DNA of 64,000 nt from Amycolatopsis umgeniensis (GTDB lineage Bacteria > Actinomycetota > Actinomycetes > Mycobacteriales > Pseudonocardiaceae). The translations under genes were made by a program, and so were the position numbers. The notes under the pieces were generated by a model, which ran no database searches, had not been told where the DNA came from, and was given only the letters and a program-made list of their open reading frames with translations. Where the stretch lies: positions 7,130,001 to 7,194,000 of the forward strand of contig NZ_JACHMX010000001.1 in NCBI RefSeq assembly GCF_014205155.1. Direction: 5' to 3'. Positions 12,634 to 22,206 of this stretch are shown here, one piece after another; position 1 is the first letter of the stretch, and each line of letters begins with the position of its first letter.

Positions 12634-13221
12634 ATGCCGCACGCCGTCCTCCGGTTCCTGCCTGCCGTCGCCCTGGCCGCCGTGCTCGCGGGCTGCTCGG
12701 ACGAGGCACCCCAGTCGCAGACGGCGCCTCCCGGCTCGTCACCGCTGGCGCAACAGGCCGCCGTTCCGTTCAACGACGCCGATGTCACCTTCGCGCGGCA
12801 GACCCTCGCGCACCACCAGCAGGGCGTGGATCTGGCTTCCCTGGCGGAAACCCGCGCGGACAACGCCCAGCTGAAGGCGCTCGCGAAGCGGGTCATCGAC
12901 ACGCACGAACCGGAGATCGCGCGGCTTTCCGGGCTCATCGAATCCTGGGGCCAGGCCGCCCCGGACGACCCGAACCTCGAACACGTCCAGCGCGACGGCT
13001 ACATCAGCCCGGGTGACATGGCGGAACTGGCCGGACTGTCCGGAAAGGACTTCGACCGGCAGTTCGTCGCGCGGCTGCTTCGCCAGCGCGAGTCGGGTGT
13101 CCGCATCGCCGACGCCGAAACCCAGCACGGCCGCAACCCCGACGCCCGAGACCTCGCCGCCACGACGTCGCGTTCGCAGCAGCAGGAGATCAGCGACCTA
13201 CGAGGCCTCCAGCACGGTTGA
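12634..13221 (+). CDS. DUF305 lipoprotein
   Basis: A 195-residue lipoprotein with lipobox VLAGC at about residue 20 and GAGGAG before the start. The mature part contains the DUF305 pattern: NDADVTFARQTLAHHQQGVDLA, then a second half (YISPGDMAELAGLSGKDFDRQFVARLLRQRESGVRIA) duplicating the first, as in ferritin-like four-helix DUF305 proteins. The conserved HH pair is present in the first half; the second half reads RQRES instead of the usual HH. A role in metal handling is often guessed for the family but is not shown here. The 3' end overlaps the convergent exporter by 24 bases. Confidence 0.85.
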   Translation: MPHAVLRFLPAVALAAVLAGCSDEAPQSQTAPPGSSPLAQQAAVPFNDADVTFARQTLAHHQQGVDLASLAETRADNAQLKALAKRVIDTHEPEIARLSGLIESWGQAAPDDPNLEHVQRDGYISPGDMAELAGLSGKDFDRQFVARLLRQRESGVRIADAETQHGRNPDARDLAATTSRSQQQEISDLRGLQHG

Positions 13222-14166
13222 GTCCGTCTGGACCACGTTCGAGTTCAGCTGGACGATGTACGCGCCGGTCAGCAGCACCACCGCGCCCACGGCTTGAACC
13301 CAGCTGAGCGCCTCGCCCAGCAGCAACCAGGCGGCGGCCGCGGCGATCAGCGGCTCCACGAGCCCCACCACGCTCGCCACCGACGCCGGGAGATGACGCA
13401 GCGCCGCCATCCCCGTCGCGTAGGCGATGACGGTCGCGATCAGCACGAGCGCGATCAGCAGCGACCACACCGGCGGCTGCCACGGCCCGAATGCCGCCGG
13501 CGAGTCGAGAACGCCCCACGGGATCGTCCACGGTGGAGCGACCGCGCAGACCAGGACCGCGCCGATCGTCATGCCCCAGGTGACCATGCCGAGCGGATCC
13601 CGGTCCGCGACGCCGCGTTCACCGAGCAGGAAGTACCCCGCCGAACAGAAGGCCGCGCCCAGCCCGGCGAGCAGCCCGACGACGTCGAGACTGAGGCCTT
13701 CCCACACCTGCGCGACCAGCACGAGCCCGGTCATCGCCAGCGCGATCCCCGCCCACATCGCGCTCGGCAGCCGCACCCGCCGGACGAACCGCACCCACAG
13801 CGCGATCAGCACCGGCGAGGTGAACTCGAGCAGGATCGCGATCCCGACCGGGATCCGGCCCGCCGCGAGGAAGTACATGAGCTGGACACCGGCCACGCCG
13901 AGCGAGCCGTACGCCAGCAGCAGTGGCCACTCGCGCTTCGTCACCTTCAGCAGTTTCGGCCGGAAGACGGCGACCAGCGCGAGCAGCACGATCGCCGACA
14001 GCCCGATCCGGATCGCCGCGACCTGTTCCGGCGACAGGCCCGCCTGCATCGCCGGTTTGCCCAGTACGCCCGACGTCCCGAAGAAGAGCGCGGCGAGCAG
14101 GATGAGCGTGATACCCCGGCCGCGATGCGCGACGTGCTGAGCGGGGGCGGCGAGTTCGGCGGTCAC
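13198..14166 (-). CDS. EamA/DMT-family exporter
   Basis: A 322-residue protein with ten predicted membrane helices and two EamA repeats (first half from GITLILLAALFFGTSGVLGK; second half from AGLGAAFCSAGYFLLGERGV). Family members export amino acids or metabolites; the substrate is unknown. The GTG at 14166 is chosen because the longer frame runs back into the family A palindrome. No clear ribosome site is visible, so translation may be leaderless. The start is tentative, the family assignment firm. Confidence 0.88.
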   Translation of the reverse strand: MTAELAAPAQHVAHRGRGITLILLAALFFGTSGVLGKPAMQAGLSPEQVAAIRIGLSAIVLLALVAVFRPKLLKVTKREWPLLLAYGSLGVAGVQLMYFLAAGRIPVGIAILLEFTSPVLIALWVRFVRRVRLPSAMWAGIALAMTGLVLVAQVWEGLSLDVVGLLAGLGAAFCSAGYFLLGERGVADRDPLGMVTWGMTIGAVLVCAVAPPWTIPWGVLDSPAAFGPWQPPVWSLLIALVLIATVIAYATGMAALRHLPASVASVVGLVEPLIAAAAAWLLLGEALSWVQAVGAVVLLTGAYIVQLNSNVVQTDSTVLEAS

Positions 14167-14235
14167 GGCCGGAGGGTAGAGGCCGGGTGACCCCGGGGCG
14201 AGCCGTTTTCCCAGCGGCTGGGTTCTGGGGCTCGT

Positions 14236-14289
14236 GTCGTGAAGGACCCCTTGCCTACCCTGAAGGTAGCGAAGGAGTCCTTCACGGAC
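14236..14289. repeat. Dispersed palindrome family A, copy 2
   Basis: Arms GTCGTGAAGGACCCC and GGAGTCCTTCACGGAC surround GCCTACCCTGAAGGTAGC. It is about 50 of 54 bases like the copies at 664-716 and 55607-55660. It lies between the 3' end of the minus-strand gene at 14363 and the exporter start, so it could terminate the former. Confidence 0.85.
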
Positions 14290-14362
14290 ACCTGAACACA
14301 CCCGTGGCCTCAGAAGCACCAGCAGTCACAACGAGACCGTCCTGACCACTCACGTGGCTGGG

Positions 14363-14896
14363 TCAGAAGGAGGTGCCGCCGTCGGTCCAGCTGGTCCGGT
14401 CGAAGTCCTCGTCGTCGACAGGAGCGCGGCGAGGCTTGCGGACGGGCTCTGGGGGAGCGGCGACAGGCTGCTCGGCTTCGGCGGCCTGGGGTTCGGGGGT
14501 GCCGTTCGGCCAGACGCAGGGTGAGGTCGCCCCGACGTAGAACTTGCCGAGATCGTTCGCCTGGACGGACATGTCGAAGGCGTCCGCGTTGTTCCTGGCG
14601 AACACGTACTGGTCTTTCGGCCGCGAATCCGTCAGGACCTCGAAATCGTGAGCCGACCACCACCGGACGATGGCGTCGAAGTATTCGGCGAACTTCGCCT
14701 TGTCGAGACCGGTCACCTCGTAGGTCGCGGAGATCTCGTAACGGCCTTGAGGGCCTTTGTCTGTCGGGTCGGCGCACTCGGATCGGTTCCGGGTGAACAG
14801 TTTTCGTTCCGCCGTGGCGGGCAGCGCCGAGACCGCGGTCTGGACGTACAGCTCGACCTTGTCCTTCGCCTGTTGTTCGGTGATGGTCGGTTTCAT
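14363..14896 (-). CDS. Hypothetical protein of the ESX-like hydrolase module
   Basis: A 177-residue protein with GGAG before its ATG. Residues 1-125 form a compact alpha/beta region with two cysteines (SECADPT and SPCVWPNG), resembling the mature part of small actinobacterial lipoproteins, but with no signal peptide or lipobox. The last 45 residues are Pro/Glu-rich and charged. It is the third gene, 31 bases downstream of the DUF1023 hydrolase, and so is part of that transcription unit. I recognise no family; a secreted or accessory partner of the hydrolase is a guess. Confidence 0.65.
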   Translation of the reverse strand: MKPTITEQQAKDKVELYVQTAVSALPATAERKLFTRNRSECADPTDKGPQGRYEISATYEVTGLDKAKFAEYFDAIVRWWSAHDFEVLTDSRPKDQYVFARNNADAFDMSVQANDLGKFYVGATSPCVWPNGTPEPQAAEAEQPVAAPPEPVRKPRRAPVDDEDFDRTSWTDGGTSF

Positions 14897-14927
14897 GGCG
14901 TCTCCAGGGCGGGTTTCCCCGCGATGA

Positions 14928-16439
14928 TCAGGCCGATGTTCCGGAGCGAAGGTTGTTGTCTTCCCAGTATTGGCTGTGCGCTTCCGGGCTGTAGCCGCCC
15001 CATCCGTCCGTGCCCGGCGCCGAACTGAACACCTGCCCGCCGAAGTCCGCGTCGGTTGGATCCTGGCCGAGGATCGGGTCGTATCCGGCGATCTCGATGT
15101 TGGCCAGATTGATCATGTCGTGTTCGGCCACCGTCGCGTGCACGTGATCGCCGATCTCGTCCTGATTCACCCCGTCGAGGTGCAGCTCGCTCACATCGTG
15201 CGCGCCGACGCCGGGGCTCGCCACGAAGACGAGTTCGTCCGCGGCGAGACCGCCGTCGCCTGCCGCGTGGCCGACGACCGTGGTGCCGTAGCTGTGGCCC
15301 AGCACGGTGTTGTGCGAAGGCGGTCCTTGGTGGGTTTCCCGTAGCCCGTCTTGGAATCCGGCGAGTGCCGCTTTGCCGCCGTCGGCGTACTCTGCGCTCG
15401 CGGCGTCGGTGATCTCGTCCGGCGCGTCGTAGCCGAGCCAGGTGATCACGGCCGTCGACGGGGAACCCGCGGTCGTCGCCGCGGCCCACATCTTGTCGGA
15501 ACGGTTGAGATCGCCGCCGATCTTCGCCAGCTCCGAACCGGTCCCCGGCACGTACGTCGCCACATTCAGCGCGGTGTCGGGATTGCCCGCCGAAACGATC
15601 GCCTTCCCGTCGCCGCCGGTGTCGAGCCCCAGCAAGAACGCCCGCGGTTCCGTTCGCTCGAGCCGGTCACGGATGGCCTCCAGGCCCCTGAGCTTCGGAT
15701 CACCTTGGAGCCGCGCGATTTCACGCGCGAGGACGGCGCGGTTGGCGGCGTCGCGGTCGGTGGCCGGGACGCCGTCGAGATTCCCGATCAGACCCGGGTT
15801 TCCTTGCAGCAGAGCGACTTTCGCCGTATCCGAAAGACTGTTCCACCACGCCTTGTTGTCGCCGGGTGAGCCGTCCTCCGGCGGGCCGACGATCGACAGG
15901 CCGCTCTGCGTGGCTCCGGCGTCCGCTGCCTGGGCGAGCGTGCCACCACCCTGCTCGGTGATCTCGCCGCGGAGAGCCCGCCGCAGGATGGCGGCGAAAT
16001 CGGCGTCGACATCGGTGGCGCGGCGGAGGATCTGCTCGACGCGGTCGGCCAGTTCCGCGATGACCCGCGGCCGGTCGGGTCGCGGAGGGCCGCTCGCGGG
16101 CACGATCTCGCCGCCGGAACCGATGGTCAGGCCGTTCCGGTGCGCGAGCTCGTCGGTTTCCCGCACGAAGGCGACCACCCGGTCCAGCGCGATCTGCACC
16201 TCGTGGGCGCCTCGCCGCACGGCGGACGCCTCGGCCACGAGCCGCTCCAAAGCGGACGTCAGCGACTTGCCCCGCGTGGACGCGGCGGTGGCGGCCTCGC
16301 CGCTCCAGTCCGTGAAGCGGGTCATGGCCTCGACATCGTCGTTCGCGGCGATGATCCGGGTGCAGCCGTCGTTGAGCGCGTCGGCGATCCGGCCGATCGC
16401 GGCCGGATCCCACCGGCGCACGTCTCCCCAGGTGAGCAT
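14928..16439 (-). CDS. Alpha/beta hydrolase (DUF1023) with helical ESX-like N-terminus
   Basis: A 503-residue protein. Residues 1-150 are helical and WXG-like (LTWGDVRRWDPAAIG...FTDWSGEAATAAS). The C-terminal 230 residues are the DUF1023 alpha/beta-hydrolase with nucleophile motif GHSYG at 381-385. The usual acid and His (ASPGVGAHD; HDMINLAN region) follow. There is no signal peptide. Such fusions pair a WXG-type leader with an enzymatic effector. The start codon overlaps the stop of the small helical gene by one base. The substrate is unknown, and no secretion machinery is encoded nearby. Confidence 0.88.
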   Translation of the reverse strand: MLTWGDVRRWDPAAIGRIADALNDGCTRIIAANDDVEAMTRFTDWSGEAATAASTRGKSLTSALERLVAEASAVRRGAHEVQIALDRVVAFVRETDELAHRNGLTIGSGGEIVPASGPPRPDRPRVIAELADRVEQILRRATDVDADFAAILRRALRGEITEQGGGTLAQAADAGATQSGLSIVGPPEDGSPGDNKAWWNSLSDTAKVALLQGNPGLIGNLDGVPATDRDAANRAVLAREIARLQGDPKLRGLEAIRDRLERTEPRAFLLGLDTGGDGKAIVSAGNPDTALNVATYVPGTGSELAKIGGDLNRSDKMWAAATTAGSPSTAVITWLGYDAPDEITDAASAEYADGGKAALAGFQDGLRETHQGPPSHNTVLGHSYGTTVVGHAAGDGGLAADELVFVASPGVGAHDVSELHLDGVNQDEIGDHVHATVAEHDMINLANIEIAGYDPILGQDPTDADFGGQVFSSAPGTDGWGGYSPEAHSQYWEDNNLRSGTSA

Positions 16440-16729
16440 CAGACGCGGAGTTCCCGGGACGCCGCCTGCTCGTTCGAGCGGTAGCGGACGCCCGCTTCGG
16501 CGAGCCGTGCGGCGTACTCCGAGGTGTTCTCGGCCCAGCCCGGCACCGCGCGGCCCCAGGCGTCCGCGAGCAGCCGAGCCGCTTCACCGGAAACGCCACC
16601 AGGCAGACCCGCGGCGACATCGGCGAGCGTGATCGCGAGGTCCACCTGCCCGACGTCGTCCGAAGCCCGTTTCGCCGCCCTGGACGCGGCATCGATCGCT
16701 CCCAGGACCACCTCGTACCCGCCGGCCAT
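16439..16729 (-). CDS. Small WXG100/EspC-like helical protein
   Basis: A 96-residue, nearly all-helical protein of the size class of ESX substrates. The pattern is an N-terminal helix (EVVLGAIDAASRAAKRASDDVGQV), a glycine-containing turn (AAGLPGG) and a second helix containing AWGRAVPGWAENTSEYAARL. An exact WxG is not present at the turn, so membership of the WXG100 superfamily is by pattern only. It is translationally coupled to the DUF1023 hydrolase (TGATG overlap), implying that the two products act together. Confidence 0.7.
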   Translation of the reverse strand: MAGGYEVVLGAIDAASRAAKRASDDVGQVDLAITLADVAAGLPGGVSGEAARLLADAWGRAVPGWAENTSEYAARLAEAGVRYRSNEQAASRELRV

Positions 16730-16798
16730 CCCGTTTCCTCCCCGTCGCGTGACGCTGAGTGACCACGCTACGACGCGGGAGACGGGCTCGCGGTTCCC

Positions 16799-17413
16799 TC
16801 AGGCGTCCTTGAAAAGACCGTCGGCGACATAGCGGGAGACGGTGGCGAGGCGGCGGCCCTGCAGGCGGAGGGCGTCCAGGGCCAGATCGTCCGGTTCGGC
16901 GGACTTGCGCGAGACGAACGAGCCGCCGTAGGGATTACCCGATTCGAGCAGGTGGGGATCGGTGTAGCCGAGCGGCAGGACGATCGCGCCCCAGTGGTAG
17001 AAGATGTTGTTCGTCGCCAGCACCGTCGATTCCAGGCCACCGTGCGCGGTGGACGCGGTGGTGAACGACGTCGCGACCTTGTTCACCAGCTTTCCCTTGG
17101 CCCACAAGCCGCCGGTACTGTCCAAATAGGACTTCAGCTGGGCGGCGGGGCCGCCGAAGCGGGTCGGGCTCCCGGCCGCGAAACCGTCGGCCCACTCCAG
17201 GTCTTCCAACGTCGCCGTCTCGTGGTGCGGCCCCGCGTCCACCCACGCCTGCCAGCGCGGATTGCTCGCCACGGCACCGGGCGGGGCGGTTTCGGGAACC
17301 GTGCGGACGCGGACGTCGGCTTCGGTCTCACGGGCGCCGTCGGCCAGCGCCGAGGCCAGTTTCGCGGTGTTGCCCGTCGCGCTGTAGTAGACGACGAGGA
17401 TGCGGGTGCTCAC
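16799..17413 (-). CDS. wrbA: NAD(P)H:quinone oxidoreductase, WrbA type
   Basis: A 204-residue flavodoxin-fold enzyme that reduces quinones by two electrons using NAD(P)H. The FMN phosphate loop YYSATGNT is at residues 9-16. The family stretches GSPTRFGGPAAQLKSYLD and FTTASTAHGGLESTVL follow, with PLGYTDP near the end. Length is normal. It starts with GTG, with AAGG about nine bases upstream. It stands alone between the ESX-like module and the acyltransferase. Confidence 0.92.
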   Translation of the reverse strand: MSTRILVVYYSATGNTAKLASALADGARETEADVRVRTVPETAPPGAVASNPRWQAWVDAGPHHETATLEDLEWADGFAAGSPTRFGGPAAQLKSYLDSTGGLWAKGKLVNKVATSFTTASTAHGGLESTVLATNNIFYHWGAIVLPLGYTDPHLLESGNPYGGSFVSRKSAEPDDLALDALRLQGRRLATVSRYVADGLFKDA

Positions 17414-17460
17414 GTCCGCCGACCTTAGGCGAGCGTGAGCCCCGTCTCAGGATCCGGAAC

Positions 17461-18282
17461 TCAGTACCGCTTCCACGGGCTGACGGTGTCCGTCGGCCGT
17501 GTCGGGTCGTGGAACCGCGGCTTGTCCAGCTCGTCGCGGCGCAGCGGCACCATGCCGTCCGTGATCGCCTGCATGATCTTGGCGTGCGCGCGGACCCCGG
17601 CGCCCGGCCGCTCCGGCTCGACGTCCGACAGGTCCACCGGATCGCCGAAGTGCACCTTGAACCGGGGACGCCGCATGGGCGCGCTCAGCCCGGATTTGGC
17701 GAGCGGCACCAGATCGCCGGGCCCGTTGACGGTCTCCGTCCCCCAGTAGACGGCTTCGTGCGCGCCCCACTGGCTGATCGGGATCACCGGTACCCCGGCC
17801 GCCAGCGCGAGCCGCGCGGCGCCGGTCTTGCCCCGCTCCGGCCACAGGCCGGGGTCGTGGCTGATCCGGCCCTCGGGATAGACGATGAGCGGGTCGCGCG
17901 TGGTGCGCAGGGCCTCGGTCGCCTCGGCGAACTGGCCGATGGCCGTCGAAGCCTCTTTGCGGTCGACCCGCAGATGACCGCTGACCCGCAGCGCCGGGCC
18001 GATGACCGGCGCGTCGAGGATGCCGCCCGCCAGCATGAACCGCGGGTTGATGCCGATCCTCTTGCAGGCCGCCATCAGCACGAACGCGTCGAACACGCCG
18101 ATGTGGTTGGCCGTCATGAGCAAGGGCTTCCGGCGCAGTTCCGCCGACACACCGCCGGTCACGGTGAGTTTGCCGACGAAGTTGACCAGCCCCCGGTCGA
18201 TGTTCAGCATCGTGCGCCAGATCGCTGGGGCGCGGCGAGCCGAATTCTCATCCTGATGCAGCGCGAACATGGGGCAGAGCAT
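17461..18282 (-). CDS. 1-acyl-sn-glycerol-3-phosphate acyltransferase family protein
   Basis: A 273-residue PlsC-type acyltransferase that esterifies lysophosphatidate or a related acceptor at the membrane. The catalytic NHxxxxD motif is N59-H60 to D65 (NHIGVFD). Motif III appears as YPEGRIS, with Arg in place of the more usual Thr after PEG. The GGGGG upstream of the ATG at 18282 supports the start. It is divergent from ftsK with a roughly 115-base gap. The acceptor cannot be told from sequence. Confidence 0.88.
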   Translation of the reverse strand: MLCPMFALHQDENSARRAPAIWRTMLNIDRGLVNFVGKLTVTGGVSAELRRKPLLMTANHIGVFDAFVLMAACKRIGINPRFMLAGGILDAPVIGPALRVSGHLRVDRKEASTAIGQFAEATEALRTTRDPLIVYPEGRISHDPGLWPERGKTGAARLALAAGVPVIPISQWGAHEAVYWGTETVNGPGDLVPLAKSGLSAPMRRPRFKVHFGDPVDLSDVEPERPGAGVRAHAKIMQAITDGMVPLRRDELDKPRFHDPTRPTDTVSPWKRY

Positions 18283-18397
18283 GTCATGGACCCCCTTTCA
18301 CCCGGATGGCCGCTCAAGCTGTGACCTGAGACGAATGTTCTCCGAGTGCTCCGAGTGGCAGCCGGGGCTGGAGGGTCGAGGCGGTTACCGTGGAGAC

Positions 18398-20899
18398 ATG
18401 GCTAGCGGGTCGACGACCAGGAAGCGGAGTACGGCGCGAAGCGGCGGCAGCAAAGGGCCGGCGCGAAAGCCACGTACCCCGGCGAAGCCCAGGTCAACGG
18501 CGGCGAGGAAGCCCGCCCCACGGCGCCCGGCGGCCAGGAAGAAGTCTTCCGGCACCTTCGCCAAGGGGGTGCGCGGCACCTGGAATCTGCTCGCCAAGGG
18601 GCTGGGAACCCTCGCGAGGACGGTCGGCCGCAGCCGCGAACTCGAGCCCGAACACCGCCGGGACGGTCTCGCACTCGGCCTGATCGCGCTGGCGCTGGTG
18701 ATCGCGTTCGGTGTCTGGTGGCGGGCCGCAGGCCCGATCGGTGGCTGGGTGGAGGTCGGCGCGCGGTCCCTGCTCGGGGCGGGGGCGGTGACGCTGCCGC
18801 TGGTGCTCACCGTGGTCGCCGTCGCGCTGATGCGGTCGGAACCGGTGCCGGAGGCCCGGCCGCGGATGGTCATCGGCACGCTGCTGGTCGTCCTGTCCGT
18901 ACTCGGCCTGCTGCACATCTTCACCGCGCTGCCCGAGAGCAACGACGGCCGGATGTACGCCGGTGGGGTGATCGGCGCGTTCTCCGGCGGTCTGCTGACC
19001 ATGGGCGTCACGACCTGGGTCGCGGTGCCGTTGCTGGTGCTGGTGCTGCTGTTCGGCACGCTCGTGTTCACCGGGACGCCGGTCCGGGAGATCCCGCACC
19101 GCCTGCGCAACTGGGGCCTCGACCCCGAAGAGATCGAAGAGGCCGAGGCCGAACGCCAGGCCATCCACGACGAACGCGACGCCGTCACCGAAGCCGACCC
19201 GAAGTCGGTCCGCCTGCGGAAGCCTTCGCGGCGCCGCCAGGGGGCAGGCGACAACGCGGGGGAGCAGCTGGACATCGAGGCCGCGCTGGCCGAACCGCCG
19301 ACCCCGATGCGGCCGCCGAAACCCGCTGCCAAGCCGGTCGAGGAGAAGAAGCCGAAGAAGGCCGAGCCGCCGATGGCGGTCACCCGGACCGTCGAGGGCG
19401 ACTACAAACTCCCGCCGCCGGACCTGCTGAAGCTCGGCGACGCGCCGAAGTCCCGCAGCAAGGCCAACGACGCCATGATCGAGGCGATCACCGGCGTACT
19501 GGACCAGTTCAACGTCGACGCGCAGGTCACCGGCTTCACGCGGGGCCCGACGGTCACCCGGTACGAAGTCGAACTCGGCCCCGGCGTGAAGGTCGAGAAG
19601 ATCACCGCGCTGACCAAGAACATCGCCTACGCGGTGGCGACCGACAACGTCCGGCTGCTGGCGCCGATCCCCGGCAAATCCGCGGTCGGCATCGAGGTGC
19701 CGAACTCCGACCGCGAGATGGTGCGCCTCGGCGACGTGCTGCGCGCGCCGTCGACGGTCAAGGACAACCACCCGATGGTCATCGGGCTCGGCAAGGACAT
19801 CGAAGGCCATTTCGTCACCGCGAACCTGACGAAGATGCCGCACCTGCTGGTGGCGGGGTCCACCGGTTCCGGTAAGTCGAGCTTCGTGAACTCGATGCTG
19901 GTTTCGCTGCTCGCGCGGGCGACGCCGGACGAGTGCCGGATGATCCTGATCGACCCGAAGATGGTCGAGCTGACCCCGTACGAGGGCATCCCGCACCTGA
20001 TCACGCCCATCATCACCCAGCCGAAGAAGGCCGCCGCGGCGCTGGCCTGGCTGGTGGAGGAGATGGAGCAGCGGTATCAGGACATGCAGGTCAACAAGGT
20101 CCGGCACATCGACGACTACAACAAGAAGGTGCGCTCGGGCGAGATCACGGCGCCGCCGGGCAGCGAGCGCGTGTACGCGCCGTACCCGTACATCATGGCG
20201 ATCGTCGACGAGCTCGCCGACCTGATGATGACCGCCCCGCGTGACGTCGAGGACGCGATCGTCCGGATCACCCAGAAGGCGCGTGCCGCCGGTATCCACC
20301 TGGTCCTGGCGACCCAGCGCCCGTCCGTTGACGTGGTGACCGGCCTGATCAAGACCAACGTGCCTTCGCGGCTGGCGTTCGCGACGTCGTCGCTCACCGA
20401 CTCGCGAGTCATCCTCGACCAGCCGGGCGCGGAGAAGCTCATCGGTATGGGTGACGCCCTGTACCTGCCGATGGGCGCCGGGAAACCGGTCCGCATCCAG
20501 GGCGCGTTCGTCGGCGACGAGGAGATCGCGTCCGTCGTCAACTTCGCGAAGGAGCAGGCGCAGCCGGACTACCAGGACGGCGTCACCGCCGCGAAGGCCG
20601 GCGAGAAGAAGGAGATCGACTCCGACATCGGCGACGACCTCGACGTCCTGCTGCAGGCCGCCGAGCTGATCGTCACCTCGCAGTTCGGCTCGACGTCGAT
20701 GCTGCAGCGGAAGCTGCGGGTCGGGTTCGCCAAGGCCGGGCGCCTGATGGACCTGCTGGAAAGCCGGGGTGTCGTCGGTCCCTCGGAGGGGTCGAAGGCG
20801 CGGGACGTGCTGATCAAGCCGGAGGAGCTGGAGTCGGTGCTGTTCATGATCCGCGGCGGCGGGGACGCGAACGGCGGAGACGCCTCGGACGACGACTGA
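18398..20899 (+). CDS. ftsK: DNA translocase FtsK
   Basis: An 833-residue FtsK/SpoIIIE motor that pumps chromosomal DNA at the closing septum. The N-terminal 70 residues are a basic Ser/Lys/Arg tail. Four membrane helices lie at about 88-225. A short charged linker leads to the RecA-like motor, with Walker A GSTGSGKS at 487-494 and Walker B around IMAIVDE at 600-606. The gamma winged-helix domain (LIVTSQFGSTSMLQRKLRVG...) occupies about 755-812 and would read polar KOPS-type sites. The start is taken at the ATG with GGAG upstream, not at the earlier codons in the divergent promoter region. Confidence 0.96.
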   Translation: MASGSTTRKRSTARSGGSKGPARKPRTPAKPRSTAARKPAPRRPAARKKSSGTFAKGVRGTWNLLAKGLGTLARTVGRSRELEPEHRRDGLALGLIALALVIAFGVWWRAAGPIGGWVEVGARSLLGAGAVTLPLVLTVVAVALMRSEPVPEARPRMVIGTLLVVLSVLGLLHIFTALPESNDGRMYAGGVIGAFSGGLLTMGVTTWVAVPLLVLVLLFGTLVFTGTPVREIPHRLRNWGLDPEEIEEAEAERQAIHDERDAVTEADPKSVRLRKPSRRRQGAGDNAGEQLDIEAALAEPPTPMRPPKPAAKPVEEKKPKKAEPPMAVTRTVEGDYKLPPPDLLKLGDAPKSRSKANDAMIEAITGVLDQFNVDAQVTGFTRGPTVTRYEVELGPGVKVEKITALTKNIAYAVATDNVRLLAPIPGKSAVGIEVPNSDREMVRLGDVLRAPSTVKDNHPMVIGLGKDIEGHFVTANLTKMPHLLVAGSTGSGKSSFVNSMLVSLLARATPDECRMILIDPKMVELTPYEGIPHLITPIITQPKKAAAALAWLVEEMEQRYQDMQVNKVRHIDDYNKKVRSGEITAPPGSERVYAPYPYIMAIVDELADLMMTAPRDVEDAIVRITQKARAAGIHLVLATQRPSVDVVTGLIKTNVPSRLAFATSSLTDSRVILDQPGAEKLIGMGDALYLPMGAGKPVRIQGAFVGDEEIASVVNFAKEQAQPDYQDGVTAAKAGEKKEIDSDIGDDLDVLLQAAELIVTSQFGSTSMLQRKLRVGFAKAGRLMDLLESRGVVGPSEGSKARDVLIKPEELESVLFMIRGGGDANGGDASDDD

Positions 20900-20918
20900 A
20901 CCCGGCCCTGGATGATGC

Positions 20919-20961
20919 TTCAGGTCGTTCTGTGCGGTTTACTGGTACGGAACGGCCTGAA
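20919..20961. promoter_or_regulatory. Inverted repeat between ftsK and the RloA gene
   Basis: TTCAGGTCGTTC (20919-20930) pairs with GAACGGCCTGAA (20950-20961) across 19 bases, with one mismatch in the arms. It may be the ftsK terminator or an operator for the downstream defence pair. The sequence alone does not decide. Confidence 0.45.
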
Positions 20962-20984
20962 ACTTTGCCAGGGAGGCGGTCAGG

Positions 20985-22206
20985 GTGCTTCGAAGCTTCC
21001 GGTTGGGCAACCATCGTTCTTTCCGTGACGAGCAGGAGTTGCTCCTGATGCCCGCCATGCCGGGGGACGATCGCTCGGCGGTCCCGGTGGCCGCGATCTA
21101 CGGCGCGAACGCCTCCGGCAAGTCGAACCTGCTCGACGGGCTGACCTACATGGCAGTCGGAGTGCTGACGTCGAAAGTCCTCGGTGCCTGGCCACGCAGC
21201 ATTTTCCGCCTCGACGTCCAAGCGCCGGAGCTCCCGTCGACATTCGTGATCGAGATCCTCGCCGAAGGAACTCGGTACACCTACGGCTTCCGCGCCAGTG
21301 ACGAAGCGGTCGTCGAAGAATGGCTGTACGCCTACCCGGAGAAGCGTCGGCGAGTGGTGTTCGAGCGGACCGGTGACGAGCTCCGGTTCGGGTCCACTTC
21401 GGCGGGTTTGAGGAGCAAGTTCACTGCTCTCGAGGAATTGATCCGCGGAGACGTGCTGGTACTCAGCTCTTGCTCCGGGCTTGAACTCGGTCCCTTGATG
21501 CCGGTCTATCGCTGGTTCGAGCGAAATCTCCGGATCACCCCGGTCGAGGGAACGTGGGCTTCCGATGAGGTGGGGAGCCGAGTCGGGAATTTCCTGCAGC
21601 GCGATGCACGGAACAGTCGTCGCCTGTTGTCTCTGCTCACGGCTGCCGACGTGGGCATCGCGGATGTCATCGCGGAGCAGGTCGATGAGCCATTGGGCTA
21701 CCAGGAGACGCGGCTTGTCACGGCCAGGTCCTGTCTCCGGGCCACGATGGAGGCTGAGATTCCTGCACAGGAAGGCCGACGCGCCGTTCGAATTGCACGA
21801 TGAGTCCGCCGGAACCAGGAACTGGCTCCGGCTCATCCCGACTGTTCTGGACGCGCTCGACGAAGGACAGGTTCTCGTCGTCGACGAGATCGATTCCAGC
21901 CTGCACCCGATGGTGACGGCGAGGCTCGTCGGTCTCTTCCAGTCCGGAGAAACCAATCCCCACGGCGCCCAGCTCATCTTCACCACTCACGACACCAGCC
22001 TGCTCGGCACGATGCTCGGTGACAGCGTGCTGGAACGGGATCAGATCTGGTTCGTCGACAAGAACGCCGAGGGAGCCAGCGAGCTGTACCCGCTCACGGA
22101 CTTCAAGCCTCGCAAGGACCAGAACACCGAACGGCGCTACCTGGCCGGTAGCTATGGCGCCGTTCCGGTGTTGGGCGATTTCGCCGAGGCAGTGCTGGGC
22201 AGATGA
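20985..22206 (+). pseudogene. Frameshifted RloA-type AAA ATPase (AbiLi-like)
   Basis: The GTG at 20985 has GGGAGG upstream. Residues 1-250 carry the ABC/OLD-like ATPase start with Walker A GANASGKSN at 40-48. Near 21735-21755 the frame shifts by +1. The continuation in the new frame holds the signature ELHDESAGTRNWLRLIP and Walker B/D-loop VLVVDEIDSSLHP and H-loop IFTTHD, ending at 22206 with the last four bases overlapping the RloB gene. As written, the first frame stops at 21803 without Walker B. The AAA+RloB pairing matches two-gene abortive-infection systems. A sequencing error is possible, but the neighbour is also broken. Confidence 0.85.

Noticed and set aside
20985..21803. Reading the RloA first frame as a complete short ATPase
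   Set aside because: It would lack Walker B, the D-loop and the H-loop, which continue in the next frame without a gap, so a frameshifted gene is the better description.
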